Shown: in pieces, positions 18,613 through 26,968 of the stretch | Position numbering within the stretch: the first letter of the stretch is position 1 | Layout: every line of letters begins with the position of its first letter | From: Lachnospiraceae bacterium | Lineage (GTDB): Bacteria; Bacillota; Clostridia; Lachnospirales; Lachnospiraceae | Assembly (NCBI GenBank): GCA_015057555.1 | Contig: SVEC01000001.1 | Coordinates: forward strand, 186,001-250,000 | Length of the DNA stretch: 64,000 nt | Direction: 5' to 3' | Translations under genes and position numbers: made by a program | Notes under the pieces: generated by a model | What the model was told of the DNA's origin: nothing | The model's database searches: none | Seen by the model: only the letters and a program-made list of their open reading frames with translations

Positions 18613-19341
18613 ATGTCAGGACATTCAAAATTTGCAAACATTAAGCACAAGAAGGAAAAGAATGATGCAGCAAAGGGTAAGATTTTTACTATTATCGGTA
18701 GAGAAATTGCCGTAGCTGTTAAGGAGGGTGGCTCAGACCCTGCAAACAATAGCAAGCTTCGTGACGTTATCGCAAAGGCTAAGGCTAACAATATGCCTAA
18801 CGATACTATCGAGAGAGGTATCAAGAAGGCAGCAGGAGATCTGGGTTCAGTTAACTACGTAGGAATTACATATGAGGGATATGGTCCTAACGGAACAGCC
18901 ATCATCGTAAACGCTCTTACAGATAACAAGAATAGAACAGCTTCAAATGTACGTAACGCTTTCACTAAGGGCGGTGGAAATGTAGGTACTACAGGCTGTG
19001 TATCATATATGTTTGACGAGAAGGGGCAGATTATTATAGATAAGGAAGAATGCACTATGGAAGCAGACGACCTTATGATGATTGCCCTTGACGCCGGAGC
19101 GGATGACTTTGTAGAGGAGGAAGACAGCTTCGAAATCCTTACTGCTCCAGAAGATTTTTCAGCAGTAAGAGAAGCTCTCGAAGCAGAAAACATCCCTATG
19201 GCATCAGCAGAGGTAACTATGGTTCCTCAGAACTACGTAGAGTTAACTAACGAGGATGATATCAAGAAGATGAACAAGATACTTGACTTGCTCGATGAGG
19301 ATGACGACGTGCAAAGCGTGTACCACAACTGGGACGAGTAA
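18613..19341 (+). CDS. yebC: YebC/TACO1-family translation regulator
   Basis: 242-residue protein with the family N-terminus [22 protein letters not shown] cut here after [16 protein letters not shown], followed by [13 protein letters not shown] and a C-terminal VPQNYVEL block. YebC was long described as a transcriptional regulator; YebC/TACO1 proteins are now associated with relief of ribosome stalling at difficult proline motifs. Which role applies here cannot be decided from sequence. It follows the CBS protein by six bases and ends inside a long inverted repeat. Codon choice is richer in C-ending codons than in its neighbours, which fits high expression. Confidence 0.95.
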   Translation: MSGHSKFANIKHKKEKNDAAKGKIFTIIGREIAVAVKEGGSDPANNSKLRDVIAKAKANNMPNDTIERGIKKAAGDLGSVNYVGITYEGYGPNGTAIIVNALTDNKNRTASNVRNAFTKGGGNVGTTGCVSYMFDEKGQIIIDKEECTMEADDLMMIALDAGADDFVEEEDSFEILTAPEDFSAVREALEAENIPMASAEVTMVPQNYVELTNEDDIKKMNKILDLLDEDDDVQSVYHNWDE

Positions 19342-19409
19342 GATTCACTCAAGCAAAAAGGCGTGCATTAGTGCACGCTCTTTTTATTTGAGTGAATCTT
19401 ACTCGTCCC
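19331..19409 (+). terminator. Nested inverted repeat after yebC; terminator in its centre
   Basis: The inner hairpin GCGTGCA-TTAG-TGCACGC with an A-run and T-run is an intrinsic terminator. Around it lies a perfect 22-bp outer inverted repeat: 19331-19352 is the reverse complement of 19388-19409. The left arm includes the last three yebC codons and the stop, so a reversed copy of the gene end lies downstream. The outer arms add far more pairing than termination requires. Confidence 0.9.
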
Positions 19410-19492
19410 TTCGCTAAATTTTAATCCAACTTTAATCTTTCGTTAACCAAATCATCCTAACAAGTTTCCTCAAATTTAATAAAATACAAAAT

Positions 19493-19517
19493 ATAGATGA
19501 ATTTTGATTTCATCTAT
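19493..19517. promoter_or_regulatory. 9-bp inverted repeat upstream of the unknown membrane protein
   Basis: ATAGATGAA (19493-19501) and TTCATCTAT (19509-19517) flank a seven-base spacer, 60 bases before the gene start and next to AT-rich sequence that could be a -10 region (GATATATT). Possible operator or mRNA hairpin; no known regulator recognised. Confidence 0.35.
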
Positions 19518-19576
19518 GATATATTAATAACTGCGAATGTTTTATGCGTAAACATTTTTACAAGGGGGACTTAATT

Positions 19577-20470
19577 ATGATGCCGATTTTGGTGTTTTTC
19601 TTAATATGGTACGCAGCCTTTGGGCGTAATAATCCTAGAATATATAACAAGCTGGATGGTAAGATAGGAACTATAGTTTTTTGGCTTGTTGCATTAACTG
19701 TATTACCATCATTTATTCCTGGAGTACTAGGGGCTATGTTTGGTCTTACTGTTGCAGCCTTAGCTATACTTGCTGCATTTAGTCCTATTATTATACCGGC
19801 AGTGATTGTTGGTAGAATGTTGGGATTTGGAAAGAAAAAGAAGGGTAGGAAAATTACATATGCTCCAGAGGAACGCAATATGTCCACAGGGCTGACGAAA
19901 TCGGTGCCTAAAAGAAGAAAGATAGTTAAAAGATTCAATAAGATATATGGTCTTAATCTTACTGATGATGAGATAAATAAGATAGTAGATGCCTCATATA
20001 TGTCATTTGCCTGGGAGAAGGAGATTAAGGATATGGATGGGGATTATGACAATGTATACGAGTGGTATAATAGTATGACTAACTGGCTTAGAGCGTATCT
20101 TAAAGCCTTTCCGGTACATACAGTGTCCTCTGATTTTGCAAGACAGAAGGAAATTGTTGTTGAAACCTTTGATCAGCTTCTTAAAGAAGTTAATCCTTCC
20201 TCGTATACATCTTTAGAGGAATGTATCTATGATATCAACAATAAGTATTACTGTGTATTAGATGAGACAACCTTTATGATGATATATAGATTGCTTCAAG
20301 CATCTGGTAAATATCACAAGCTGCCTACTTCTAATCTTATACGACATGAGTCGGATATTGATAAGCTTAAGAAGAAATATGATGATACTGTGGACGCAGA
20401 TGTATATTCTAAGGTGACTGCCAGTGAGAATGCAGCCAACGATTTGATTAGAATGAGAAGAATGCAGTAA
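19577..20470 (+). CDS. Membrane protein of unknown function
   Basis: I do not recognise this family. The protein (297 residues) has two to three hydrophobic segments within the first 80 residues, including a long Ala/Ile/Pro-rich one (about 48-80), then a basic stop-transfer (KKKKGRK) and about 200 mostly alpha-helical, charged cytosolic residues, with aromatic-rich stretches such as EWYNSMTNWLRAYLKAF. No catalytic motif is visible. The start at 19577 is set by AAGGGGG eight bases upstream; an ATG at 19544 lacks a site. It appears monocistronic, bounded by terminators on both sides and convergent with the clostripain-family gene. Confidence 0.7.
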   Translation: MMPILVFFLIWYAAFGRNNPRIYNKLDGKIGTIVFWLVALTVLPSFIPGVLGAMFGLTVAALAILAAFSPIIIPAVIVGRMLGFGKKKKGRKITYAPEERNMSTGLTKSVPKRRKIVKRFNKIYGLNLTDDEINKIVDASYMSFAWEKEIKDMDGDYDNVYEWYNSMTNWLRAYLKAFPVHTVSSDFARQKEIVVETFDQLLKEVNPSSYTSLEECIYDINNKYYCVLDETTFMMIYRLLQASGKYHKLPTSNLIRHESDIDKLKKKYDDTVDADVYSKVTASENAANDLIRMRRMQ

Positions 20471-20510
20471 TAAAAATAGGACGCGGATTATTATCCGCGT
20501 CCTGTTTTTA
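20471..20510. terminator. Bidirectional terminator
   Basis: Stem GGACGCGGAT / ATCCGCGTCC with a TATT loop, flanked by an A-run on the left and a T-run on the right, serves both the plus-strand membrane protein and the minus-strand protease, whose stop codon begins immediately after it. Confidence 0.93.
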
Positions 20511-22964
20511 TTATTGCAATGGAACTAAATTAGAACAATGTCTCTCGCCATGAGTATCTTCGAATATGAACATACCATAGTAATCAAGTCCGGGTTGCAT
20601 TTTTCCTTGAACAGATGAGAAACCGTCCGATACTGGCATATAGTTATAGTAAAGTCCTAGATCCTGCCAATCAGCTTCGTTAAAGTTTGTCAAATCCTCT
20701 GTTCCGGTAAATTCATGTGTGAAGCATCCAAATGCTACATTTTTATAGTCATTAACATTAATTTCGTATCTCTCTGGGAAGATTTCGTTAGCGTCTCCTG
20801 TTACTAGGTTAGCTATAGGGTAGGCACCCAGAATTTCACCCTGAGGATTTGAATCAGAGGTCTCAAGTACAAAGTAGGTGTACATAGCATCCTCTGCGTA
20901 CATATCATCCTGATAAAGAATACTTGATATGAGATATCTAGTGTAATCCTCAGTTTTTTCCTGTTCTGTGTACATCATTTCGGTAAGCTGACCTGTAGCT
21001 TCATTTTTGATATAAATAATATCTCCTGTGAACTGAGCTGTAATCTTTGTTGTATCATCAAAAGTAACCTGATTACTCATCATAACAAACATTTGGTTAC
21101 TAGGTGTATTAACATCCTCGTGTGAGATTGCAAAGTAAACATTTTGAATCTCGGCAGCCTGCTCTGGAGTAAGCTCTAAGCTAAATGTCAAATCTCCATT
21201 GTAGGTAGGATTCATAGTGGATGGATCCCATGATGCTGAGGTTACCTGAGTATTTGTCAGATAACCTCTAAAGGTTTCAATGTATGATGCATAATTTGGA
21301 GCAAAGTCAAAGGTCTTAAACATTGGTACGTAGTACTGTGAGTACTCTCTAGCGTTGTAAGGATGGTAGATGGATACTCCGTATTCCCTCTTAACATTTG
21401 CATCCTGATATACAACCATATTTGTAACCGCTGTTTTTAAAGTGTTTGCCTCGTTAGGATATATTCTGCTCATACCATCAGCCATATCAAACAAATCGAT
21501 AAAGTCATATGAGTATTCTCCTGAATACTGAGGAGCAATCTCCTTGGTGTTAGAACGAAGCTTTGCGTATTGGTGATAGGTGTCCTCTGTTAGGTCGTCC
21601 TTAACAACGGCGTACATATCATTAAGGGCGGTCTCAACCTCATCAGCCTTGCTCAAATCAAGAACAGATAGTGTAATATCTGAATATGAAAATGGAGAGC
21701 TGAGGAAATTATTAGAGGTAGTCTCTATAAAGTTATCAACAATATATGTCCCTATCTCAACACCTGTATCTTCTGGCTTTATCTCTGATAGAAATTTATA
21801 ATCCCAACCCCAGCCTGGTTCTGGCTCCTGTGATGCAATCATATAATTTGCGTATGGAGATAGGGCATCAGCAACCTCTATGGTTGCCATAAGACAGGCA
21901 TCAAAACCGATAAATTCAAGCTTATTATCCCCATTGAATGGTGTGTCTGAAAGGGCATTATCTATCTCCATAAGTGAGAGACAATCGTTGGTAAGCTCAT
22001 CGAAGCCGTAACCGTTAAATGAGCCACCACCGTGATTCCAACAGATAAGACCGTACATATCAGCTGGATAGTTCTCGTAACAGTAATTAATGAAATTACT
22101 TAGGGTATCAGCCTCGCCCATATTTTTCTTGTTCTCATGCTCTAATAGGACTAACTCTCCGTCTTCTACCTTTAAAATACTGTTATGATCATCAGAAATA
22201 TCTGGGTTTTCCCAATCCTTTGTTCCACCACAGTAAATTATGTAATTAATATTTTCGTCATCGAAATCTGCTGCAAGCACCTCTGACATATCTGAGGTAG
22301 CGCAGTCATGCTCGCTTTCAAGGTCTGAACCAACTACATACATCATAATTGTTTTTGTACCATCCCCAGTAGCTACTACTGGAGCTTCTGTAGTTGTAGC
22401 GGTTGTCTCAGTGGTTGGCTCCTCTGTGGTGTCTATAGCCATTTCGGTGGTGTCACCGCCTGTATAGTCCTTTATATCATCTTTAGAGAGTGCAACAGCA
22501 ACTACAACCCCGACTATTACTAGTACTGAGCTGATAGCTGCAATGATTGGCCATTTTTTCTTCTTGGTAACAGGCTGTGTTGTAGCAATCTTATAAGGTG
22601 ACTGTCCATATATATCTAGCTGTTGGTTAGCCATACCATAGCTTGGCTGAACCTGGTTGTAGCCTGCTTGTCCGTAGCCTTGCTGAGATTGATTATATCC
22701 AGCTTGGTTATAACCTTGACCAAGCTGATTATAGCTAGATTGCTGGTTATATCCCTGATTATAATAATTTTGATTTTGGCCGTAGCTTTGTTGGCCGTAT
22801 GAATATTGCTGTGGTTGTCCGCCGTAGTTTATAGGCTGGGAACCATTATTATATGTCATATTGTTTTGGTACCCTTGGTTAGGAGTGTTTTGTACCTTGT
22901 ACCATCCACATATTGTACATACCCCATTCTCCCCAAGAGGACCACCGCACTGTCCACAATACAT
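20511..22964 (-). CDS. Membrane-anchored clostripain-family (C11) cysteine protease with zinc ribbon and Q/N/G/Y-rich region
   Basis: 817 residues. Domains in order: a cytoplasmic zinc ribbon (C3, C6, C16, C19), a low-complexity segment rich in Gln, Asn, Gly and Tyr with QGYNQ-like units (about 27-115), a basic stretch and one membrane helix (about 138-160), a Thr/Glu linker (about 170-200), then a peptidase C11 domain from KTIMMYVVGSDLE. The catalytic dyad is visible as His311 in WNHGGG and Cys357 in FDACLMA. Clostripain-type enzymes cut after basic residues and often self-process. About 350 C-terminal residues are probably beta-rich and not assigned. Topology predicts the protease outside the cell and the ribbon inside. 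AAGGAGG precedes the ATG. Target unknown. Confidence 0.85.
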   Translation of the reverse strand: MYCGQCGGPLGENGVCTICGWYKVQNTPNQGYQNNMTYNNGSQPINYGGQPQQYSYGQQSYGQNQNYYNQGYNQQSSYNQLGQGYNQAGYNQSQQGYGQAGYNQVQPSYGMANQQLDIYGQSPYKIATTQPVTKKKKWPIIAAISSVLVIVGVVVAVALSKDDIKDYTGGDTTEMAIDTTEEPTTETTATTTEAPVVATGDGTKTIMMYVVGSDLESEHDCATSDMSEVLAADFDDENINYIIYCGGTKDWENPDISDDHNSILKVEDGELVLLEHENKKNMGEADTLSNFINYCYENYPADMYGLICWNHGGGSFNGYGFDELTNDCLSLMEIDNALSDTPFNGDNKLEFIGFDACLMATIEVADALSPYANYMIASQEPEPGWGWDYKFLSEIKPEDTGVEIGTYIVDNFIETTSNNFLSSPFSYSDITLSVLDLSKADEVETALNDMYAVVKDDLTEDTYHQYAKLRSNTKEIAPQYSGEYSYDFIDLFDMADGMSRIYPNEANTLKTAVTNMVVYQDANVKREYGVSIYHPYNAREYSQYYVPMFKTFDFAPNYASYIETFRGYLTNTQVTSASWDPSTMNPTYNGDLTFSLELTPEQAAEIQNVYFAISHEDVNTPSNQMFVMMSNQVTFDDTTKITAQFTGDIIYIKNEATGQLTEMMYTEQEKTEDYTRYLISSILYQDDMYAEDAMYTYFVLETSDSNPQGEILGAYPIANLVTGDANEIFPERYEINVNDYKNVAFGCFTHEFTGTEDLTNFNEADWQDLGLYYNYMPVSDGFSSVQGKMQPGLDYYGMFIFEDTHGERHCSNLVPLQ

Positions 22965-23139
22965 ATCAAATCCTCCTTATTCACATATATTCTACATTCT
23001 ATCATAAAACACCATAATATGACATAGTAAATGTAAAAATTAATATAAAATAAATTCTAGTTATGATACAATTTAGATACATTTTGGTGCTATAGTGGTA
23101 TCATGTGGAAAAAATGTAGAAAATTGTTAGGAGAATAAT

Positions 23140-23586
23140 ATGAAGATAATTATTCAGAGAGTAAAAGAAGCAAGTGTGGTAGTGGAAGGAAGAACTACTG
23201 GAAGTATAAATCAGGGACTTTTGGTGTTGCTTGGAGTTGGTAATGAGGATACCAAGGAAATGGTAGACAAGTACGTGGACAAATTGGTTAAGCTTAGAAT
23301 ATTTGCAGACTCAGAAGGAAAGACCAATCTTAGTGTTCAGGATGTTCAGGGAGAGATTTTAGTAGTATCACAATTCACATTATACGCTGACTGCAAGAAG
23401 GGTAATCGCCCAAGCTTTATTGGAGCAGGCTCACCACAACTTGGCAATGAGATTTATGAGTATTTTTGCCAAAAGGTTAAGGAGAAGATGGGAACTGTTC
23501 AGGTAGGAGAATTTGGTGCAGATATGAAAGTAAGTCTTATAAATGATGGTCCATTTACCATAGTGTGGGATAGTAGAGATTGGTAA
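23140..23586 (+). CDS. dtd: D-aminoacyl-tRNA deacylase
   Basis: Hydrolyses D-amino acids, and glycine mischarged on tRNA-Ala, from tRNA. The 148-residue protein has the two family signatures SQFTLYAD and [12 protein letters not shown]; full length. In Bacillus dtd follows relA, but here it stands alone after a 175-bp divergent gap with the protease gene. An extended -10 (TGATACAAT, 23064-23072) is the best promoter candidate in that gap but has no clear -35. Ribosome site TAGGAG. The next gene starts 24 bases later and may be cotranscribed. Confidence 0.96.
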   Translation: MKIIIQRVKEASVVVEGRTTGSINQGLLVLLGVGNEDTKEMVDKYVDKLVKLRIFADSEGKTNLSVQDVQGEILVVSQFTLYADCKKGNRPSFIGAGSPQLGNEIYEYFCQKVKEKMGTVQVGEFGADMKVSLINDGPFTIVWDSRDW

Positions 23587-23610
23587 ATTTAAAGTAGGAG
23601 GAAGAGTTGT

Positions 23611-24573
23611 ATGAACAACAATATCAAAGAATTAGCAGACAAGATAAGAGAAAATGTGTCTAAAGTAATAGTGGGAAGAGACGAGGTTATCAATCTTATG
23701 TTAACCTCTATACTTGCTGGTGGACATATTTTATTGGAGGACAATCCTGGAACTGGAAAAACGATGCTGGCTAAGTCGATTGCCAAAAGCATAGAGGGTG
23801 ATTTTAAGAGAGTCCAGTTTACACCTGACCTTATGCCTTCGGATGTTACAGGATTAAATGTTTATAGCCAAAAGACCGGAGAATTCTCTTTGGTAAAAGG
23901 GCCGGTATTTACAAATATTCTTTTGGCAGACGAGATTAATAGAGGAACACCTAGAACCCAGAGTAGCTTACTTGAGGCTATGGAGGAAAGACAGGTGACT
24001 ATTGATGGTGAGACATATATGCTTCATAAGCCGTTTATGGTTATTGCAACTCAAAATCCTATAGAGACCACAGGTACATATCCACTTCCTGAGGCACAAC
24101 TTGATAGATTTACGATGAAGCTTTCTATGGGTCAGTCGGGGAAGAATGAGGAGCTTGATATTATAGGCAGATTTATCGATGCAAATCCTATTGAGAATAT
24201 TAAACCGGTATGTAAGACAGAGGATATAGTGGAGGCAAGTAAGTCAGCTAAGTCTATTTTTGTTCACGATTGTATCAGAGAGTATATAGTTAACATAATT
24301 TTAGAAACTAGAACTGCAAATAATACACCAAATGGCTACGGTACAGGAGTTAGTACCAGAGGAACTCTAAGCCTTGTAAGATGTGCTCAAAGCTATGCAG
24401 CTATTATGGGCTCTGATTATGTGGAGCCAGACCATGTTAAGGCTGTTGCACCTTGGGTGTTAGGTCATAGAATACCTACCTTTGGAGGTGGAAGGCATCT
24501 GAAAAAGGGTAAGGAACTTATCCAGGAAATATTAGATAGTGTGGAAGTACCTGTAGAAAATTGGGAGAGATAA
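23611..24573 (+). CDS. MoxR-family AAA+ ATPase
   Basis: AAA+ chaperone-like ATPase of 320 residues. Walker A is DNPGTGKTMLAKS near residue 46, Walker B LLADEINRGTPRTQSSLLEAMEE near 108-130 (key residues Asp-Glu and Asn), sensor 1 ATQNPIE, arginine finger region LDRFTMK. MoxR proteins act in assembly or activation of partner complexes, typically with DUF58 and VWA-type proteins encoded next door. The stop is directly followed by the DUF58 gene with no gap. GGAGGAAGAG ribosome site. Confidence 0.93.
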   Translation: MNNNIKELADKIRENVSKVIVGRDEVINLMLTSILAGGHILLEDNPGTGKTMLAKSIAKSIEGDFKRVQFTPDLMPSDVTGLNVYSQKTGEFSLVKGPVFTNILLADEINRGTPRTQSSLLEAMEERQVTIDGETYMLHKPFMVIATQNPIETTGTYPLPEAQLDRFTMKLSMGQSGKNEELDIIGRFIDANPIENIKPVCKTEDIVEASKSAKSIFVHDCIREYIVNIILETRTANNTPNGYGTGVSTRGTLSLVRCAQSYAAIMGSDYVEPDHVKAVAPWVLGHRIPTFGGGRHLKKGKELIQEILDSVEVPVENWER

Positions 24574-25695
24574 ATGCAGTTAATAATTGCTATTGTTATT
24601 GCCATATTTATATTTGTGTGGCAACAAAAATTGTATAATAGGATGTGGGATGAAAGGCTTAAAATAGATATAAGCTTTAAAGATTCCTACGTTAATGTAG
24701 GAGATAATTCTTCTCTTATTGAGGTTATCAATAATGATAAGTATCTTCCCCTGCCTGTTTTGCATGTAAAATTTTCTACAGCTAAAAGCTTTGAATTTGA
24801 TAATAAGGATAATGCTACTGTAACTGATTGTTACCATAGAAATGATGCATTTTCGGTAATGGGTAATCAGAAATTAACTAGAAAATTAACCTTCAAGGCA
24901 ACAAAGAGAGGAACATTTTTTATTCAGGGGGCAACTATAACAGCTAAGGATTTCTTTATGACAAAAACCTTTGCAAAGGCCATGGAATTTAACAATGTAC
25001 TTTATGTATTTCCTAGAAAGATAGATACACCTGAGTTTGATGCTTACTTTAATACGGTTATGGGTGAGATAGAGGCGAAAAAAGGCTTGCTTGAGGACCC
25101 ATATACCTTTAGAGGAATTAGAGAGTATGATGTTAGGGATAATATGAGTAAGATTAACTGGAAGGCCTCTGCTAGGAGTGGAGAGCTAATGGTTAATCAG
25201 TATGGTTATTCCTGGGAGCCTAAGATAAAGATAGTTCTTAATTTGGATACAAATATGATGGTTAGATCCGAGTATATTACAGAGCTTAGTATTGAGTTGG
25301 CAAGCTCTATAGCTGCTGAATTCTTAGATAATGGAATCTCTGTTGGTCTTGCGTCAAATGGACTTGATATGAATAAACAGCCACTGGGTGAGCTGAGTGC
25401 AGGAACAACTATGGAGCATATGGTTACCATCGACAAGTATCTGGCTGCTATTGGTGGCAATACTGAATTAGATGGATTTATGGAGCTTATAGATAAATTG
25501 GTTGCCTCCTATGATAGGGAAAGCACATACATAATTATTTCCGCATATCACAGGGAAGATTTGTTGATTAAGCTAGATTATTTAAAGGGAAGTGGAATGG
25601 ATTTCCATATGGTAGTTCCATATCTAGATTTCCAGGGAATAGATAATCCTAGAGAGTATATGTATCAGTGGGAGGTGGAACATAATGAAATCTAA
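24574..25695 (+). CDS. DUF58-domain protein
   Basis: Membrane-associated partner of MoxR, 373 residues: an N-terminal hydrophobic helix (about 2-16), a beta-rich middle and a DUF58/VWA-like C-terminal half with the diagnostic block FRGIREYDVRDNMSKINWKA cut here to the first 20 residues. The segment around KIVLNLDTNMM resembles the metal-site region of VWA folds. Function is unknown; the trio is found widely, often with a transglutaminase. It overlaps the next gene by 11 bases. Confidence 0.9.
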   Translation: MQLIIAIVIAIFIFVWQQKLYNRMWDERLKIDISFKDSYVNVGDNSSLIEVINNDKYLPLPVLHVKFSTAKSFEFDNKDNATVTDCYHRNDAFSVMGNQKLTRKLTFKATKRGTFFIQGATITAKDFFMTKTFAKAMEFNNVLYVFPRKIDTPEFDAYFNTVMGEIEAKKGLLEDPYTFRGIREYDVRDNMSKINWKASARSGELMVNQYGYSWEPKIKIVLNLDTNMMVRSEYITELSIELASSIAAEFLDNGISVGLASNGLDMNKQPLGELSAGTTMEHMVTIDKYLAAIGGNTELDGFMELIDKLVASYDRESTYIIISAYHREDLLIKLDYLKGSGMDFHMVVPYLDFQGIDNPREYMYQWEVEHNEI

Positions 25696-26911
25696 GATAG
25701 AAATACTTAGAAAATTGGCTAGAATATTATTTGAGATGCTCTTTGTTATGTGCATAAGCATCTTCTTTGAACTATTCTTTTTCACCCAGGAACCAGCACT
25801 GATTAATAGAATTATACTTGTGGGATTATATGCGATATCCTTTTTGGTAAGAGAGAAAGCTAGAGTGCCAGTATATGCCATTGTATTTCATGGACTTATG
25901 GGTTTGGCGTTGCTTATAATACCTATAGATTTGGCAGGTAAGGTAATAAATATTGTGATTGCTTATTACCTTTGTATGACATCCATAACATATATTAGAT
26001 TAGGCAATAAGCCAAAGCCCCTTGATGACGCACCATGGCCTACCTTTTCTGTAATTTTGTTAATGTATTTCCTAGCAATTTATAAGAAATGCTATTCCTT
26101 TATGAATTATACCTATGTTTTTGTTTTCTTGATGCTTGTAATTTATTACTTTATAAATTATTTGGAGGGCTTAGTAAAATACATTGATTCTAGCAGTGAT
26201 GTGGAGGAAAAGCATCTTAAAAGGGTAATATCTAGGAATAATAAAATAGTATTTTTGGTTGTAATATTATTAGTTGTTTCTATGCTTATAGGATGTGCAT
26301 TAGATTATCACAAGCTGGAAGCTGCTGTTATGGGAGTGCTTAAGGGCGTATTAAAGCTGGTGGTTTCTCTTTGTGTACTTTTTGGTTTGTTTTTCGAAAA
26401 TGTCATGAGGGAAACCAGCAATTCTGCAAATGCATTCGATGCTGAAGCTATGGGACAAATGAAATATTATGCCAAGGAGGCTGGAAGCTCCTTTGAGATA
26501 ATCTTGTATGCGGTTCTTGCAGCTATTTGTCTTATCATACTTGTGAAGTTTACTAAGTTTGCTGTGAAGCTTTTGCTATCTAAAAATATACATCATGATG
26601 ATGTGGTGGAAAAAGCAGAAAAGATAGTCGAATATAATGCTGAAAATAAGAAAAAGACAATATTTAAAAGATTATCAGATGAAGATAAGCTTAGAAAGAA
26701 GTATAAAGAATATATTGAACAATTTAAGCATGATATAAGATTAACCAATACTAGAACTAGTAGAGATATAGCTGATGAGATAAATTGCTGTGAACTGGGA
26801 GAGGTTACAGAAATCACGGAAATTTATTCTCAGGTTCGATATGGAAATATGGAAGCTGACAGGAAGCTTCTTAAGAAAGTTAGTAGCCTTTGTAAAAGCA
26901 AATATCATTGA
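25685..26911 (+). CDS. Multi-pass membrane protein with DUF4129-like C-terminus
   Basis: 408 residues with about seven hydrophobic helices (about 15-250 plus one near 275-300) and a cytosolic C-terminal domain of about 100 residues, whose pattern (TRTSRDIADEIN, then EITEIYSQVRYG) resembles DUF4129, the usual third partner of MoxR and DUF58. Unlike many homologues it has no transglutaminase core: no Cys-His-Asp block is visible. GGGAGGTGG inside the end of the preceding gene is its ribosome site. Assignment to DUF4129 is by pattern and context. Confidence 0.75.
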   Translation: MKSKIEILRKLARILFEMLFVMCISIFFELFFFTQEPALINRIILVGLYAISFLVREKARVPVYAIVFHGLMGLALLIIPIDLAGKVINIVIAYYLCMTSITYIRLGNKPKPLDDAPWPTFSVILLMYFLAIYKKCYSFMNYTYVFVFLMLVIYYFINYLEGLVKYIDSSSDVEEKHLKRVISRNNKIVFLVVILLVVSMLIGCALDYHKLEAAVMGVLKGVLKLVVSLCVLFGLFFENVMRETSNSANAFDAEAMGQMKYYAKEAGSSFEIILYAVLAAICLIILVKFTKFAVKLLLSKNIHHDDVVEKAEKIVEYNAENKKKTIFKRLSDEDKLRKKYKEYIEQFKHDIRLTNTRTSRDIADEINCCELGEVTEITEIYSQVRYGNMEADRKLLKKVSSLCKSKYH

Positions 26912-26936
26912 ATAATTCCGTCCGTTGTGATAAAAT
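26908..26936 (+). promoter_or_regulatory. Likely promoter for glgA
   Basis: TTGAAT (26908-26913), 17-base spacer, TAAAAT (26931-26936), 33 bases before the glgA start; the -35 overlaps the end of the upstream gene. Confidence 0.5.
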
Positions 26937-26968
26937 ATATATAATTATCTGGTCAGGAGGATAAATGT

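Noticed and set aside
22621-22870. Tandem DNA repeat or CRISPR-like array in the protease gene
   Set aside because: The periodicity comes from Gln/Asn/Gly/Tyr codons in one reading frame, with no fixed repeat and spacer lengths.
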